Shown: positions 56,450 to 63,909 of the stretch, piece after piece
How the letters are laid out: the number at the start of each line of letters is the position of its first letter
Position numbering within the stretch: position 1 is the stretch's first letter
Source of the DNA: Oscillibacter valericigenes
GTDB lineage: Bacteria; Bacillota; Clostridia; Oscillospirales; Oscillospiraceae
NCBI RefSeq assembly: GCF_021531315.1
Contig: NZ_JAFBIQ010000005.1
Location: 37,678 to 101,677, forward strand
Direction: 5' to 3'
Length of the DNA: 64,000 nucleotides
Translations under genes and position numbers: made by a program
Notes under the pieces: generated by a model
Seen by the model: the letters and a program-made list of their open reading frames with translations, nothing else
The model's database searches: none
Told to the model about the DNA's origin: nothing

Positions 56450-57316
56450 TTATTTGTTATCATCTTCAATGCCATATTTTTTCTTTTGCCGAATCACATA
56501 ATTACTGATTTTTTCATCATATAGTGGATACTGGTAATCCAACTGGCATGCCACTTCTGACGAAACCTCCCGGAACAATGCCATACATTGTTCAAAGGAT
56601 TCCCACATATGGGGATAGGAATCCATATTATAAGTGGACATAAGTCGTTCCCACAATTCCTCTGGGACATATTGCTTCATAAATTTATAGTTTTTTCCCA
56701 AACTGAAATGAAATCCCTGTTTGATACCAATCAGCCAGGAAATCATGCGAAGCAATTCTTTTCGTACTATATCATTCATATGGTCAATAGCAAAAAGAAT
56801 TTCTTTGCGGCATAAGCCCTTTACTACATATGTTGTAGTATTCCAAAATTCATTACAGCAATCGTCAAACATTCTTTGAGTAGGCTTCTGCAAGTGGTAG
56901 TCTATATCCGTTGGTATTGGCGGCTTTACGATACGGTTGTCTTTATCCAACAGTAACTTTACCAGTTTATCCCATGTAAAATACTCGTCTATCAGTTCCA
57001 GCGGCAGCAAAGTTAAATCTATCTTAACATCATCAGTAAACAGCATTAAATATGAAAATCCCTTTTCTACAGCTGGAAATAATTCCATATCTTCCGGCTT
57101 TTGCAGAATCAACCTTTCACCAAATATATCTAGCCATTTATCATCACTTGTGAAGCTGTCCATATCCGTAACAAAAAAAGTAATATCAAAATCCTGAAAA
57201 TCATCAGGCGGAATATTTGTATTTGTTCTAGATCCTTCCAAAGTAACCATGCGAATGCGTTTGTCTGTTTTTGCAAAATTCAAAACAATATCATAAACTT
57301 CCTTTTCTGATCTCAT
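56450..57316 (-). CDS. Aminoglycoside 6-nucleotidyltransferase, ANT(6)/AadE type
   Basis: 288 residues from the ATG at 57316 behind GGAGGAGAT. Streptomycin adenylyltransferase family: MRSEKEVYDIVLNFAKTDKR, TLEGSRTNTNIPPDDFQDFD (the GSRxN and D-x-D nucleotidyltransferase core), PEDMELFPAVEKGFSYLMLF, DVKIDLTLLPLELIDEYF, KGLCRKEILFAIDHMNDIVR and SLGKNYKFMKQYVPEELWER all match the ANT(6) enzymes. It should adenylylate streptomycin at the 6 position. Clear divergence from the common ANT(6)-Ia sequence suggests another member of the family. AT-rich relative to the chromosome, cargo of the transposon. Confidence 0.93.
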   Translation of the reverse strand: MRSEKEVYDIVLNFAKTDKRIRMVTLEGSRTNTNIPPDDFQDFDITFFVTDMDSFTSDDKWLDIFGERLILQKPEDMELFPAVEKGFSYLMLFTDDVKIDLTLLPLELIDEYFTWDKLVKLLLDKDNRIVKPPIPTDIDYHLQKPTQRMFDDCCNEFWNTTTYVVKGLCRKEILFAIDHMNDIVRKELLRMISWLIGIKQGFHFSLGKNYKFMKQYVPEELWERLMSTYNMDSYPHMWESFEQCMALFREVSSEVACQLDYQYPLYDEKISNYVIRQKKKYGIEDDNK

Positions 57317-57491
57317 TTTTATCTCCTCCAATTATTGAAATAGGTGTGAAGCCATTTTAGGGCTTTCCCGCCTTGATTACCCTTTAGCAAAGACGGGCGG
57401 GACTGTCAACGGCGGCGCATGAAATGCGCCGTTCATCTTGACCGTTGACTGGCTCGGCTGGCTTTGCTATCTTCCTGACAAATGGGAATGT

Positions 57492-58037
57492 CTAAGATAG
57501 TAAAGACGTCCCACATGCAACTCTTTCTTTTATTGCGGAAACCGTATCTTTAATTGTGAATGTAGTTGTGTCTATGACATTTGATTCATATACTCCCAAA
57601 CCGGAAAATTGCTCCCACATTGTTTCCACTAATTCAATATTTGTTTTTCTATCTAATTTTGAGCGTTCCACAGCTCGCTTCATAGTTTCTTTTTTACTCG
57701 CTCTTAATACAATATAGTGTACCTCGTAATCTTCTTGGGCAAGAGCTTTCCATGGCTCCAAAAACCATGGCCCGACAATCCCATCTACAATTACATCATA
57801 TCCGCCACGAGCATATCGCTTTGCAGCTTCTAAAAAGGCTTCAATGACAACCAGATTTTGCTCGTTGGATTCTGGCAAATGTGGTGGTATTGCGCCTTTG
57901 CTTAAGTAATGAAAAAAGTCATCGGTGTGCATATGCACTGATTTATCCATATCTAATTCCTTTGCGACAATTGACGCAGTTGTTGTTTTTCCTGTCCCCG
58001 GTGAGCCTGTAATCACAATAATTCTTCCTTGATTCAT
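57492..58037 (-). CDS. P-loop kinase-like protein (resistance cargo candidate)
   Basis: 181 residues. Walker A VITGSPGTGKTTTASIVAKE; an Asp-rich strand end HMHTDDFFHYLSKGAIPPH at the position where gluconate-kinase/chloramphenicol-phosphotransferase-like folds hold the catalytic acid; a lid-like segment RASKKETMKRAVERSKLDRK with paired basic residues. Such AAA_33/zeta-like small kinases are often found beside resistance genes. No substrate can be read from the sequence. It lies upstream of ANT(6) in the same orientation (175 bp apart), AT-rich like it, so they probably moved together. Confidence 0.75.
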   Translation of the reverse strand: MNQGRIIVITGSPGTGKTTTASIVAKELDMDKSVHMHTDDFFHYLSKGAIPPHLPESNEQNLVVIEAFLEAAKRYARGGYDVIVDGIVGPWFLEPWKALAQEDYEVHYIVLRASKKETMKRAVERSKLDRKTNIELVETMWEQFSGLGVYESNVIDTTTFTIKDTVSAIKERVACGTSLLS

Positions 58038-58065
58038 CTGTATTTTCCCTCACAATTCAAATTTA

Positions 58066-58869
58066 TCACTTTGTTCCTGCCTGCTCAATCATCTTCTTCG
58101 CAAACTGCTGGAACATTTCAACAGTTTCTTTATCCATCGGTGTAAGCTGTCCGATCTGTCCGGCAACCATCGCCGCTACATCGTCAATGGAAAGCGGGTT
58201 TTGCTTCTGTTCCGCCAATGCGTCCCGCATGGCTTGGAACATCGCGGCGGTCACAGCTTCTCCCGGCTGTTCCCCGTTGTCAATGTCTTTCTTAATATCC
58301 CGCAGGATAGCAAGGAACACATTTTTGATTTTCTCAATCTCCGCCTCATGTTCCCCCATCTTCTGGGCGTTCAAAAGCTGTAAATCCTGCTTTGCTTCCG
58401 CCCGGTGTTCCGGGTGTTCTTTCATCAGGTCGGACAGGGAAGCCGTTGCTATCTCGATAAGCTGGTTTCTTGCTGTTATGCCTTTTGCCGCTGTGTCCTG
58501 AAAATAAATCCGTATCAAATCTATCAGCTTAGGAAAATTCCTGTGTTCCAACAGGCGGTTGAGGATTTGCACATCAACAGCACCCGTCACGAGCCCCCTC
58601 ACGGCTCCCTCGGACAAGCCTAATTCAGAAATATCGTAGCTTTTACGGACGCTCACGGTGGATAAGCCCAGTATGTAGTCTGTCGATACCTTAAATTCCT
58701 TTGCCACGCCTATGAGAATATCACTGCTGACCGTTCTCGTTTCGCCGCTGACAATGCGGCTCAACTGGGAAGCGGAAACCCCTATCTTCTCCGCAAGTTC
58801 CTTTTGTGTGATGTGGTTCCCGTTGCATAAATCGGAAATCCGCTGTCCGGGTGTTCCGGGTAAAGCCAT
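58066..58869 (-). CDS. XRE-family regulator of the transposon
   Basis: 267 residues from the ATG at 58869 (GGAGGTGCG site). HTH (about 10-70): RISDLCNGNHITQKELAEKI, GVSASQLSRIVSGETR. The remaining 190 residues are helical and charged, with an ELGLSEGAVRGLVTGAVDVQ segment common to regulators of clostridial ICE and Tn elements. It is divergent from the rightward mobilisation genes; the 340-bp gap between them contains both promoters, so it likely represses one or both sides. Confidence 0.85.
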   Translation of the reverse strand: MALPGTPGQRISDLCNGNHITQKELAEKIGVSASQLSRIVSGETRTVSSDILIGVAKEFKVSTDYILGLSTVSVRKSYDISELGLSEGAVRGLVTGAVDVQILNRLLEHRNFPKLIDLIRIYFQDTAAKGITARNQLIEIATASLSDLMKEHPEHRAEAKQDLQLLNAQKMGEHEAEIEKIKNVFLAILRDIKKDIDNGEQPGEAVTAAMFQAMRDALAEQKQNPLSIDDVAAMVAGQIGQLTPMDKETVEMFQQFAKKMIEQAGTK

Positions 58870-59035
58870 AGATACGCACCTCCTCCGCATACTTCCATTA
58901 TACAGAATGATTGCAAAAATGCAAGTTCCAAAGTGTAAACTTCATCAAAATGCAATTCTCGCAAAATTCCGGGGATTGCATTTTTTTCGTGTAGACTTAG
59001 GGTAGTTCATCGATGGACAGCACCTTGAAAACAGA

Positions 59036-59218
59036 ATGACCGTCCGAAAAGGAATACCCCGGCTGGGGAAGCACCGCAAGGAACCGGACTTCGAGACAAA
59101 ATGTCCCGAAGCTGCGGGGAGCGTGCCAACGCCGGAACACGCCGCAGGAATGGGGCAGGAAACCTTTTCGGGGAGAACGGCAACGGAAAGCAAAATGGAG
59201 GGAACGCATGAGAGATAA
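59036..59218 (+). CDS. Doubtful small reading frame before the cysteine-rich protein
   Basis: 60 codons (MTVRKGIPRLGKHRKEPDFE onward), overlapping the next gene by 11 bases. No ribosome site. It could be a leader or non-coding. Listed because it fills most of an otherwise empty 340-bp gap inside the element, which also holds the motif ACCTTGAAAACAGAAT (59022-59037). Confidence 0.2.
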   Translation: MTVRKGIPRLGKHRKEPDFETKCPEAAGSVPTPEHAAGMGQETFSGRTATESKMEGTHER

Positions 59219-59621
59219 CCCCTATAAAGACTTGCCGCCACTGGAACGCAGGCCGGACGGTTCCCTTTACCGCATGACCCCGGCGCAGAGAAAACAGGCG
59301 GCCAGCCTGATACGCCGGGAGTGCTGTTGCTGTGAGGACGGCAACTGCATTGTCCTTGACGATGGGGACACCTGCACCTGTCCGCAGACGATTTCTTTCT
59401 CGGTCTGCTGTAAGTGGTTCCGCTGGGCGGTCTTGCCGCTGGACGGGACGCTGGAAGCGGAGATTTTCCGGGATAAGGACTTGAAACGCTGTGAGGTCTG
59501 CGGCGGTGTGTTCGTCCCCAAATCCAACCGGGCAAAATACTGCCCCGGCTGTGCCGCCAGAGTTCACAGGCGGCAGAAAACAGAAAGTGAACGGAAAAGG
59601 AGGTCTGCTGTGGACAGTTAG
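59208..59621 (+). CDS. Cysteine-rich VLP domain protein
   Basis: 137 residues from the ATG at 59208 (GGAGGGAACGC). RRECCCCEDGNCIVLDDGDT and CTCPQTISFSVCCKWFRWAV form a Cys-dense first part. The second part is a four-cysteine zinc ribbon (CEVCGGVFVPKSNRAKYCPGC), followed by a basic tail. The VLP motif is seen as WAVLPLDG. It is regularly found in the mobilisation region of Tn4451-like and ICE elements; no activity is known to me. Confidence 0.85.
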   Translation: MRDNPYKDLPPLERRPDGSLYRMTPAQRKQAASLIRRECCCCEDGNCIVLDDGDTCTCPQTISFSVCCKWFRWAVLPLDGTLEAEIFRDKDLKRCEVCGGVFVPKSNRAKYCPGCAARVHRRQKTESERKRRSAVDS

Positions 59622-59732
59622 GAGCGAAAAAAGCCTTGATTTATCAGGCTTCGCAAGCCCCAAACCGGGGCTGGTGGTATAAAGTATCGCCCGCCCCGGA
59701 AAACGGGCTTCTAACCGTCCACAAAACGCACT

Positions 59733-60128
59733 ATGACAAATACCATCTATATCCATCAGCCGGAAAAGGCGTTCAGCTTCACCCGGCTCCCGAATTTCCT
59801 CTTTGAAGCCCCCACATTCAAGCCCTTGTCCAACGAGGCAAAGGTTCTGTACGCCTTTATCCTGCGCCGGACAGAGTTATCCCGCAAGAATGGGTGGGCG
59901 GATGATTGCGGACGGATTTATCTGTACTATCCCATCTGCGAGGTGGTTGACCTGCTCCACTGTGGGCGGCAGAAAGCGGTAAACACCCTGCGGGAACTGC
60001 AATACGCCGGGCTGGTGGAGATCCAGAAGCAGGGCTGTGGAAAACCCAACCGCATTTTCCCAAAATCCTATGAAGCGGTTCCAAACACCGACTTCAAGAA
60101 ATCCGGTTCTGGTACGCCGGAGGGCTGA
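59733..60128 (+). CDS. RepA N-terminal domain protein (replication initiator A)
   Basis: 131 residues. FSFTRLPNFLFEAPTFKPLS followed by NEAKVLYAFILRRTELSRKN and YPICEVVDLLHCGRQKAVNT are the RepA_N winged helix. Only the N-terminal DNA-binding domain is present; plasmid initiators of this family are longer. It may bind near the transfer origin or allow brief replication of the circular form. Its stop is followed by about 180 bp with the oriT candidate. Confidence 0.88.
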   Translation: MTNTIYIHQPEKAFSFTRLPNFLFEAPTFKPLSNEAKVLYAFILRRTELSRKNGWADDCGRIYLYYPICEVVDLLHCGRQKAVNTLRELQYAGLVEIQKQGCGKPNRIFPKSYEAVPNTDFKKSGSGTPEG

Positions 60129-60226
60129 AAACCGTACTTATGAAGTGAGGAAATCACTCCCCGGAAGTACGAAAACCGGACGGTATATAGAAATACAAAG
60201 ATTAAAAAGATTTATTTATATTCTAT

Positions 60227-60298
60227 CCATTCCAATCCTATCCGAGCTAATTTCTGCGGGATTTTCCCTGTGGAAAACCCCGGATAGGAAAGGAATGG
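60227..60298 (+). other. Candidate transfer origin (nested inverted repeats before the relaxase)
   Basis: CCATTCCAATCCTATCCG (60227-60244) and CGGATAGGAAAGGAATGG (60281-60298) are inverted with 16 of 18 matches. Inside is a second pair, GGGATTTTCC / GGAAAACCCC. The structure ends 14 bases before the MobV start, where MobV origins usually lie. Confidence 0.6.
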
Positions 60299-60311
60299 GG
60301 AAAGGAGCAGA

Positions 60312-61256
60312 ATGGCACAACACGCAATTTTGCGGTTTGAGAAGCACAAGGGCAACCCGGCAAGGCCGCTGGAAGCCCATCACGAAAGACAGAAAGAACA
60401 ATACGCCAGCAACCCCGACATTGACACAAGCCGGAGCAAGTACAACTTTCATATCGTCAAGCCAGAGGGCAGGTACTATCATTTCATTCAAAACCGCATT
60501 GAACAGGCCGGGTGCCGAACCCGCAAGGACAGCACACGGTTTGTCGATACGCTGGTAACTGCCAGCCCGGAGTTTTTCAAGGGGAAATCCCCAAAGGAGA
60601 TACAGGCGTTTTTCCAGAGGGCGGCGGACTTCCTCATTGGCCGGGTAGGACGGGAAAATATCGTGTCGGCGGTGGTACACATGGACGAGAAAACGCCCCA
60701 CCTGCATTTGACCTTTGTTCCGCTGACAAAGGACAACCGCCTGTGTGCAAAGGAGATTATCGGCAACCGGGCAAACCTGACGAAGTGGCAGGACGATTTT
60801 CACGCCTATATGGTGGAGAAATATCCTGACTTGGAGCGTGGGGAGAGCGCCAGCAGGACAGGCCGGAAGCATATCCCCACCCGGCTTTTCAAACAGGCGG
60901 TTTCCCTCTCCCGGCAGGCAAGAGCCATTGAAGCCACACTGGACGGCATTAACCCGCTGAACGCCGGAAAGAAAAAAGAGGAAGCCCTCTCCATGCTGAA
61001 AAAGTGGTTCCCGCAGATGGAGAATTTCTCCGGGCAGTTGAAAAAGTACAAGGTCACAATCAATGACCTGCTGGCGGAGAATGAGAAGTTGGAAGCAAGG
61101 GCAAAGGCCAGCGAAAAAGGAAAGATGAAAGATACGATGGAACGGGCAAAGCTGAAAAGCGAACTGGACAATTTACAGCGGCTGGTTGACCGTATCCCGC
61201 CGGATATACTGGCGGAACTGAAACGTCAGCAGCGGCACACGGTAAAGGAAAGGTGA
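60312..61256 (+). CDS. MobV-family relaxase (Pre/Mob, TnpZ-like)
   Basis: 314 residues. The metal-binding three-His motif VVHMDEKTPHLHLTFVPLT is at about residues 118-136. The N-terminal motif HAILRFEKHKG and the R/N-rich AHHERQKEQYASNPDIDTSR region match the Pre/Mob group. The C-terminal third is a coiled coil (KYKVTINDLLAENEKLEARA). It nicks at the origin and leads single-stranded DNA to a helper conjugation machine. GGGGAAAGGAG ribosome site. Confidence 0.93.
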   Translation: MAQHAILRFEKHKGNPARPLEAHHERQKEQYASNPDIDTSRSKYNFHIVKPEGRYYHFIQNRIEQAGCRTRKDSTRFVDTLVTASPEFFKGKSPKEIQAFFQRAADFLIGRVGRENIVSAVVHMDEKTPHLHLTFVPLTKDNRLCAKEIIGNRANLTKWQDDFHAYMVEKYPDLERGESASRTGRKHIPTRLFKQAVSLSRQARAIEATLDGINPLNAGKKKEEALSMLKKWFPQMENFSGQLKKYKVTINDLLAENEKLEARAKASEKGKMKDTMERAKLKSELDNLQRLVDRIPPDILAELKRQQRHTVKER

Positions 61257-61328
61257 TAGATATAAGCAGAAATTTTCGCCGCCTCTGTGCGGCATTGTAC
61301 CTTGAAAACTGAATATGGAGGACACTGG

Positions 61329-61523
61329 ATGGCAAAAAGTGAAAGCGATATTTTTACACCCCGAACAGGGCAGGTTATACAAGCAGAGAACGGCACGCAG
61401 TATTTTGTATGTGGGAACAACCGTATAAAAATCTCCGAACACTTCGCCGCAGGCGGGAAGCCCCTCGGTGATCTGATTGTAGATGTGGTGCGGCATACCG
61501 CAGAAAAAGCCGCTTCAACCTGA
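61329..61523 (+). CDS. tnpW: Transposon protein TnpW
   Basis: 64 residues from the ATG at 61329 (GGAGGACAC). MAKSESDIFTPRTGQVIQAE and FVCGNNRIKISEHFAAGGKP are typical of the small TnpW proteins that accompany tnpX. Function is not established. The leader has ACCTTGAAAACTGAAT (61299-61314), a near copy of the motif at 59022-59037. Confidence 0.85.
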   Translation: MAKSESDIFTPRTGQVIQAENGTQYFVCGNNRIKISEHFAAGGKPLGDLIVDVVRHTAEKAAST

Positions 61524-61533
61524 TAGCCCATCA

Positions 61534-61594
61534 TTGATAACACGCCCACGCTTATGATATAATTGCCATAGAGCAAAAGTATTGTAAGCGTGGG
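61534..61594 (+). promoter_or_regulatory. tnpX promoter with 10-bp inverted repeat
   Basis: TTGATA (61534-61539), 18-bp spacer, TATAAT (61558-61563). CCCACGCTTA (61545-61554, in the spacer) and TAAGCGTGGG (61585-61594) are perfect inverted repeats on either side of the start site, fitting a repressor operator. Confidence 0.65.
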
Positions 61595-61622
61595 TTGTTT
61601 CTTTAGAAGGAGGATTTTTACG

Positions 61623-63245
61623 GTGAAACAACCTTACAATACTACGATTTACAACACGGCGCTTTATATGAGATTGAGCCGGGACGATGAACTGCAAGGA
61701 GAAAGCGGGAGTATTCAGACACAACGCATGATGCTCCGGCAATATGCCGCCGAGCATGGCCTGAATGTCATAGATGAATATATCGACGATGGATGGTCTG
61801 GAACGAACTTTGACAGGCCGGATTTTCAGAGAATGATTGATGACATTGAGGACGGGAAAATCAACTGCGTTGTTACGAAGGATTTATCCCGCTTAGGCAG
61901 AAACTACATTCTGACCGGCCAGTACACGGAAATCTACTTTCCCAGCAAAGGCGTCCGCTATATCGCTGTCAATGACAATGTGGACACCATCAACGGAGAG
62001 AATGAGCTTGCCCCATTCCTCAACATTCTGAATGAAATGCACGCCCGCCAGACCAGCAAAAAGGTAAAGGCGGCCATGCGGACACGGTTCGCAAATGGCG
62101 CACACTATGGAGCCTATGCTCCGCTTGGCTATGTCAAAGACCCAGATAAGAAAGGCCATCTTCTGATTGACCCGGAAACAAGGTGGATTATCGAAAAGAT
62201 TTTTGACCTTGCCGTTCATGGCCGGGGAGCCGCCAGCATTACACGGATTTTGGTCGAAGAAAAAGTACCTACTCCCGGCTGGCTGAATTTCCAGAGATAC
62301 GGCACTTTCGCAAATATCTATGCCGGAGCGCCGGAGGAAAAAGCCTATGCGTGGACGATAGCGCAGGTGAAAAGTATTCTGAAAGAGGAAACCTATATCG
62401 GACACAGCGTCCACAATAAGCAGACCAACATTTCATTCAAAAACAAGAAGAAAGTACGCAAGCCAAAAGAGGAATGGTATCGTGTGGAGAACACCCACGA
62501 AGCGATTATTTCCGAAGATGTGTTCCGTCAAGTACAGGAGCAGATTTGCAACAGGCGCAGACGGCAGAAGAACGGCACAACACAGATATTTTCCGGGCTG
62601 GTAAAATGTGCGGACTGCGGCTGGTCGCTGGCCTATGGTATGAACAGCCAGAACAAAAATCCCTATGCCCACTACCATTGTAGCAAGTACGGGCAAGGAT
62701 TGCACCAGTGTTCCATGCACTATATCCGCTATGATGTGCTTTACGCCTATGTCCTTTCCCGTCTGCAATACTGGTCTGTGCTGGCACAGCAGGATGGGGA
62801 CAAACTTCTGAAACGGCTACTTAACGCCAGCGACAAGGAACGCAATACTGCAAGGAAGCGGCAGACAGCCGAACTGAAAAAGGCGGAAAAGCGCAAAGCA
62901 GAAGTAGACACCCTGTTTGCAAAAATGTATGAGGACTGGTCTGCCGGACGCATTACAGAATACAATTTCAATATGCTGTCCGAAAAGTATCAGGGCGAAC
63001 AGCGAGAATTGGACGTAAAAATTGAACGGCTTCACGAAGCGATGGAGACCGCCGCCCAGACAGCGGTTGACGCTGAAAAGTGGATAGGTCTGATGAAACA
63101 GTATGTCAATCCCACAGAATTGACGGCTGAACTTCTGAATACGCTGATTGAAAAAATCCTTGTCCATGAAGCGGTCAAAAGTGAGGACGGAAGCCGGGAA
63201 CAGGAAGTGGAAATCTTCTACCGCTTTATCGGCAAAATCGAATGA
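61623..63245 (+). CDS. tnpX: Large serine recombinase, TnpX type
   Basis: 540 residues from the GTG at 61623 (GGAGGATTTTTACG). Resolvase domain (about 10-165): catalytic Ser in YMRLSRDDELQGESGSIQTQ, GWSGTNFDRPDFQRMIDDI, CVVTKDLSRLGRNYILTGQY. Then a recombinase domain (about 170-290, GAYAPLGYVKDPDKKGHLLI), a zinc ribbon (CADCGWSLAYG, then CSKYG and CSMHYI) and a coiled coil (about 380-470, RKRQTAELKKAEKRKAEVDT). It catalyses excision and insertion at short direct repeats, without host factors in relatives. It is the last gene before the right end. Confidence 0.95.
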   Translation: MKQPYNTTIYNTALYMRLSRDDELQGESGSIQTQRMMLRQYAAEHGLNVIDEYIDDGWSGTNFDRPDFQRMIDDIEDGKINCVVTKDLSRLGRNYILTGQYTEIYFPSKGVRYIAVNDNVDTINGENELAPFLNILNEMHARQTSKKVKAAMRTRFANGAHYGAYAPLGYVKDPDKKGHLLIDPETRWIIEKIFDLAVHGRGAASITRILVEEKVPTPGWLNFQRYGTFANIYAGAPEEKAYAWTIAQVKSILKEETYIGHSVHNKQTNISFKNKKKVRKPKEEWYRVENTHEAIISEDVFRQVQEQICNRRRRQKNGTTQIFSGLVKCADCGWSLAYGMNSQNKNPYAHYHCSKYGQGLHQCSMHYIRYDVLYAYVLSRLQYWSVLAQQDGDKLLKRLLNASDKERNTARKRQTAELKKAEKRKAEVDTLFAKMYEDWSAGRITEYNFNMLSEKYQGEQRELDVKIERLHEAMETAAQTAVDAEKWIGLMKQYVNPTELTAELLNTLIEKILVHEAVKSEDGSREQEVEIFYRFIGKIE

Positions 63246-63290
63246 CACATCTTGAGATACCCAACAATATCTTTAACTAAGGGAAACGGG

Positions 63291-63909
63291 GGAGTCTCTC
63301 CCCGATCTCTATAAGCTCGCGGCGCTCGCCGACGAGTTGGGCGTGAGTACGGACGAGCTCTGCGGCCGCGAAGCGGCTTTATGCGGCGAGGTACCTGCGA
63401 CAGCTTCGGCGGAGGAGGCTGCCGGGCGAGAAGCCTTTGCGGAGGAGATTCGGAGAATCGCAAAGCAAAACAGACTTCTGCGCTATGTGGCAGGCATACT
63501 GATGCTGATTTGCGGCGTGCTGACCATGCTGTCGGGGTACTGTACACTCCAAAACAGCGAGGCGCCGAGCGGCGGAATAACGGCGCCGGCGCCCCTGCCG
63601 GATACGATCGTCATCAGCGGTCTGACGCTCGACATCGATGGTATCGCGTTGGTATTCCGTTTCGTCCCCAGCGTCAGCGGCGAGGGCTACGAGTGGTCGG
63701 CAAGCTGCGCGCCGGACAACAACGGCCTGACCTCCGTTGAAACGACGACGGACGGCGGCATCTGCACCGTGCGGCTTTTGAATGTTTCGCGGTACGACGG
63801 CGTTACGCTTTCCGCCACCGTGACGAACGGGACGGAGAGCCGCAGCATCTGCCTTGCCACAGACATCTGTTTCCGGGATAACACAGTGACCTGGAGTTCA
63901 GAGGTGTAA
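63291..63909 (+). pseudogene. HTH membrane regulator gene, 3' part (split by the transposon)
   Basis: Continuation of the gene begun at 55723: ESLPDLYKLAALADELGVST completes the HTH domain, then a linker (REAFAEEIRRIAKQNRLLR), one membrane helix (YVAGILMLICGVLTMLSGYC) and an outer domain of about 115 residues (VISGLTLDIDGIALVFRF, CTVRLLNVSRYDGVTLSATV) with an Ig-like look. The first codons lack a ribosome site, so this half is probably silent unless read through from the element. The whole gene would encode a membrane-bound one-component regulator. Confidence 0.85.

Larger units (their letters stand above)
55826..63290. mobile_element. Tn4451-family mobilizable transposon, 7.46 kb, inserted in an HTH gene
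   Basis: Flanked by the 10-bp direct repeat GGGAAACGGG (55826-55835 and 63281-63290). Just inside, the ends form an imperfect inverted repeat: TATCTTTAACTAAGGGAAAC at 63269-63288 against the complement of 55837-55856 (TATCTTTAACTTTGGGAAAC). Gene content (TnpX-type serine recombinase at the right end, tnpW before it, MobV relaxase, RepA-N, cysteine-rich VLP protein, XRE regulator, plus ANT(6) and a kinase as cargo) is that of the Tn4451/Tn4453 group. It can probably excise as a circle and be mobilised by a conjugative helper. Confidence 0.93.

Noticed and set aside
55862..56501. Overlapping open frames on both strands at the left end of the transposon
   Set aside because: Both strands are open across hairpins, no ribosome sites; likely non-coding end sequence.
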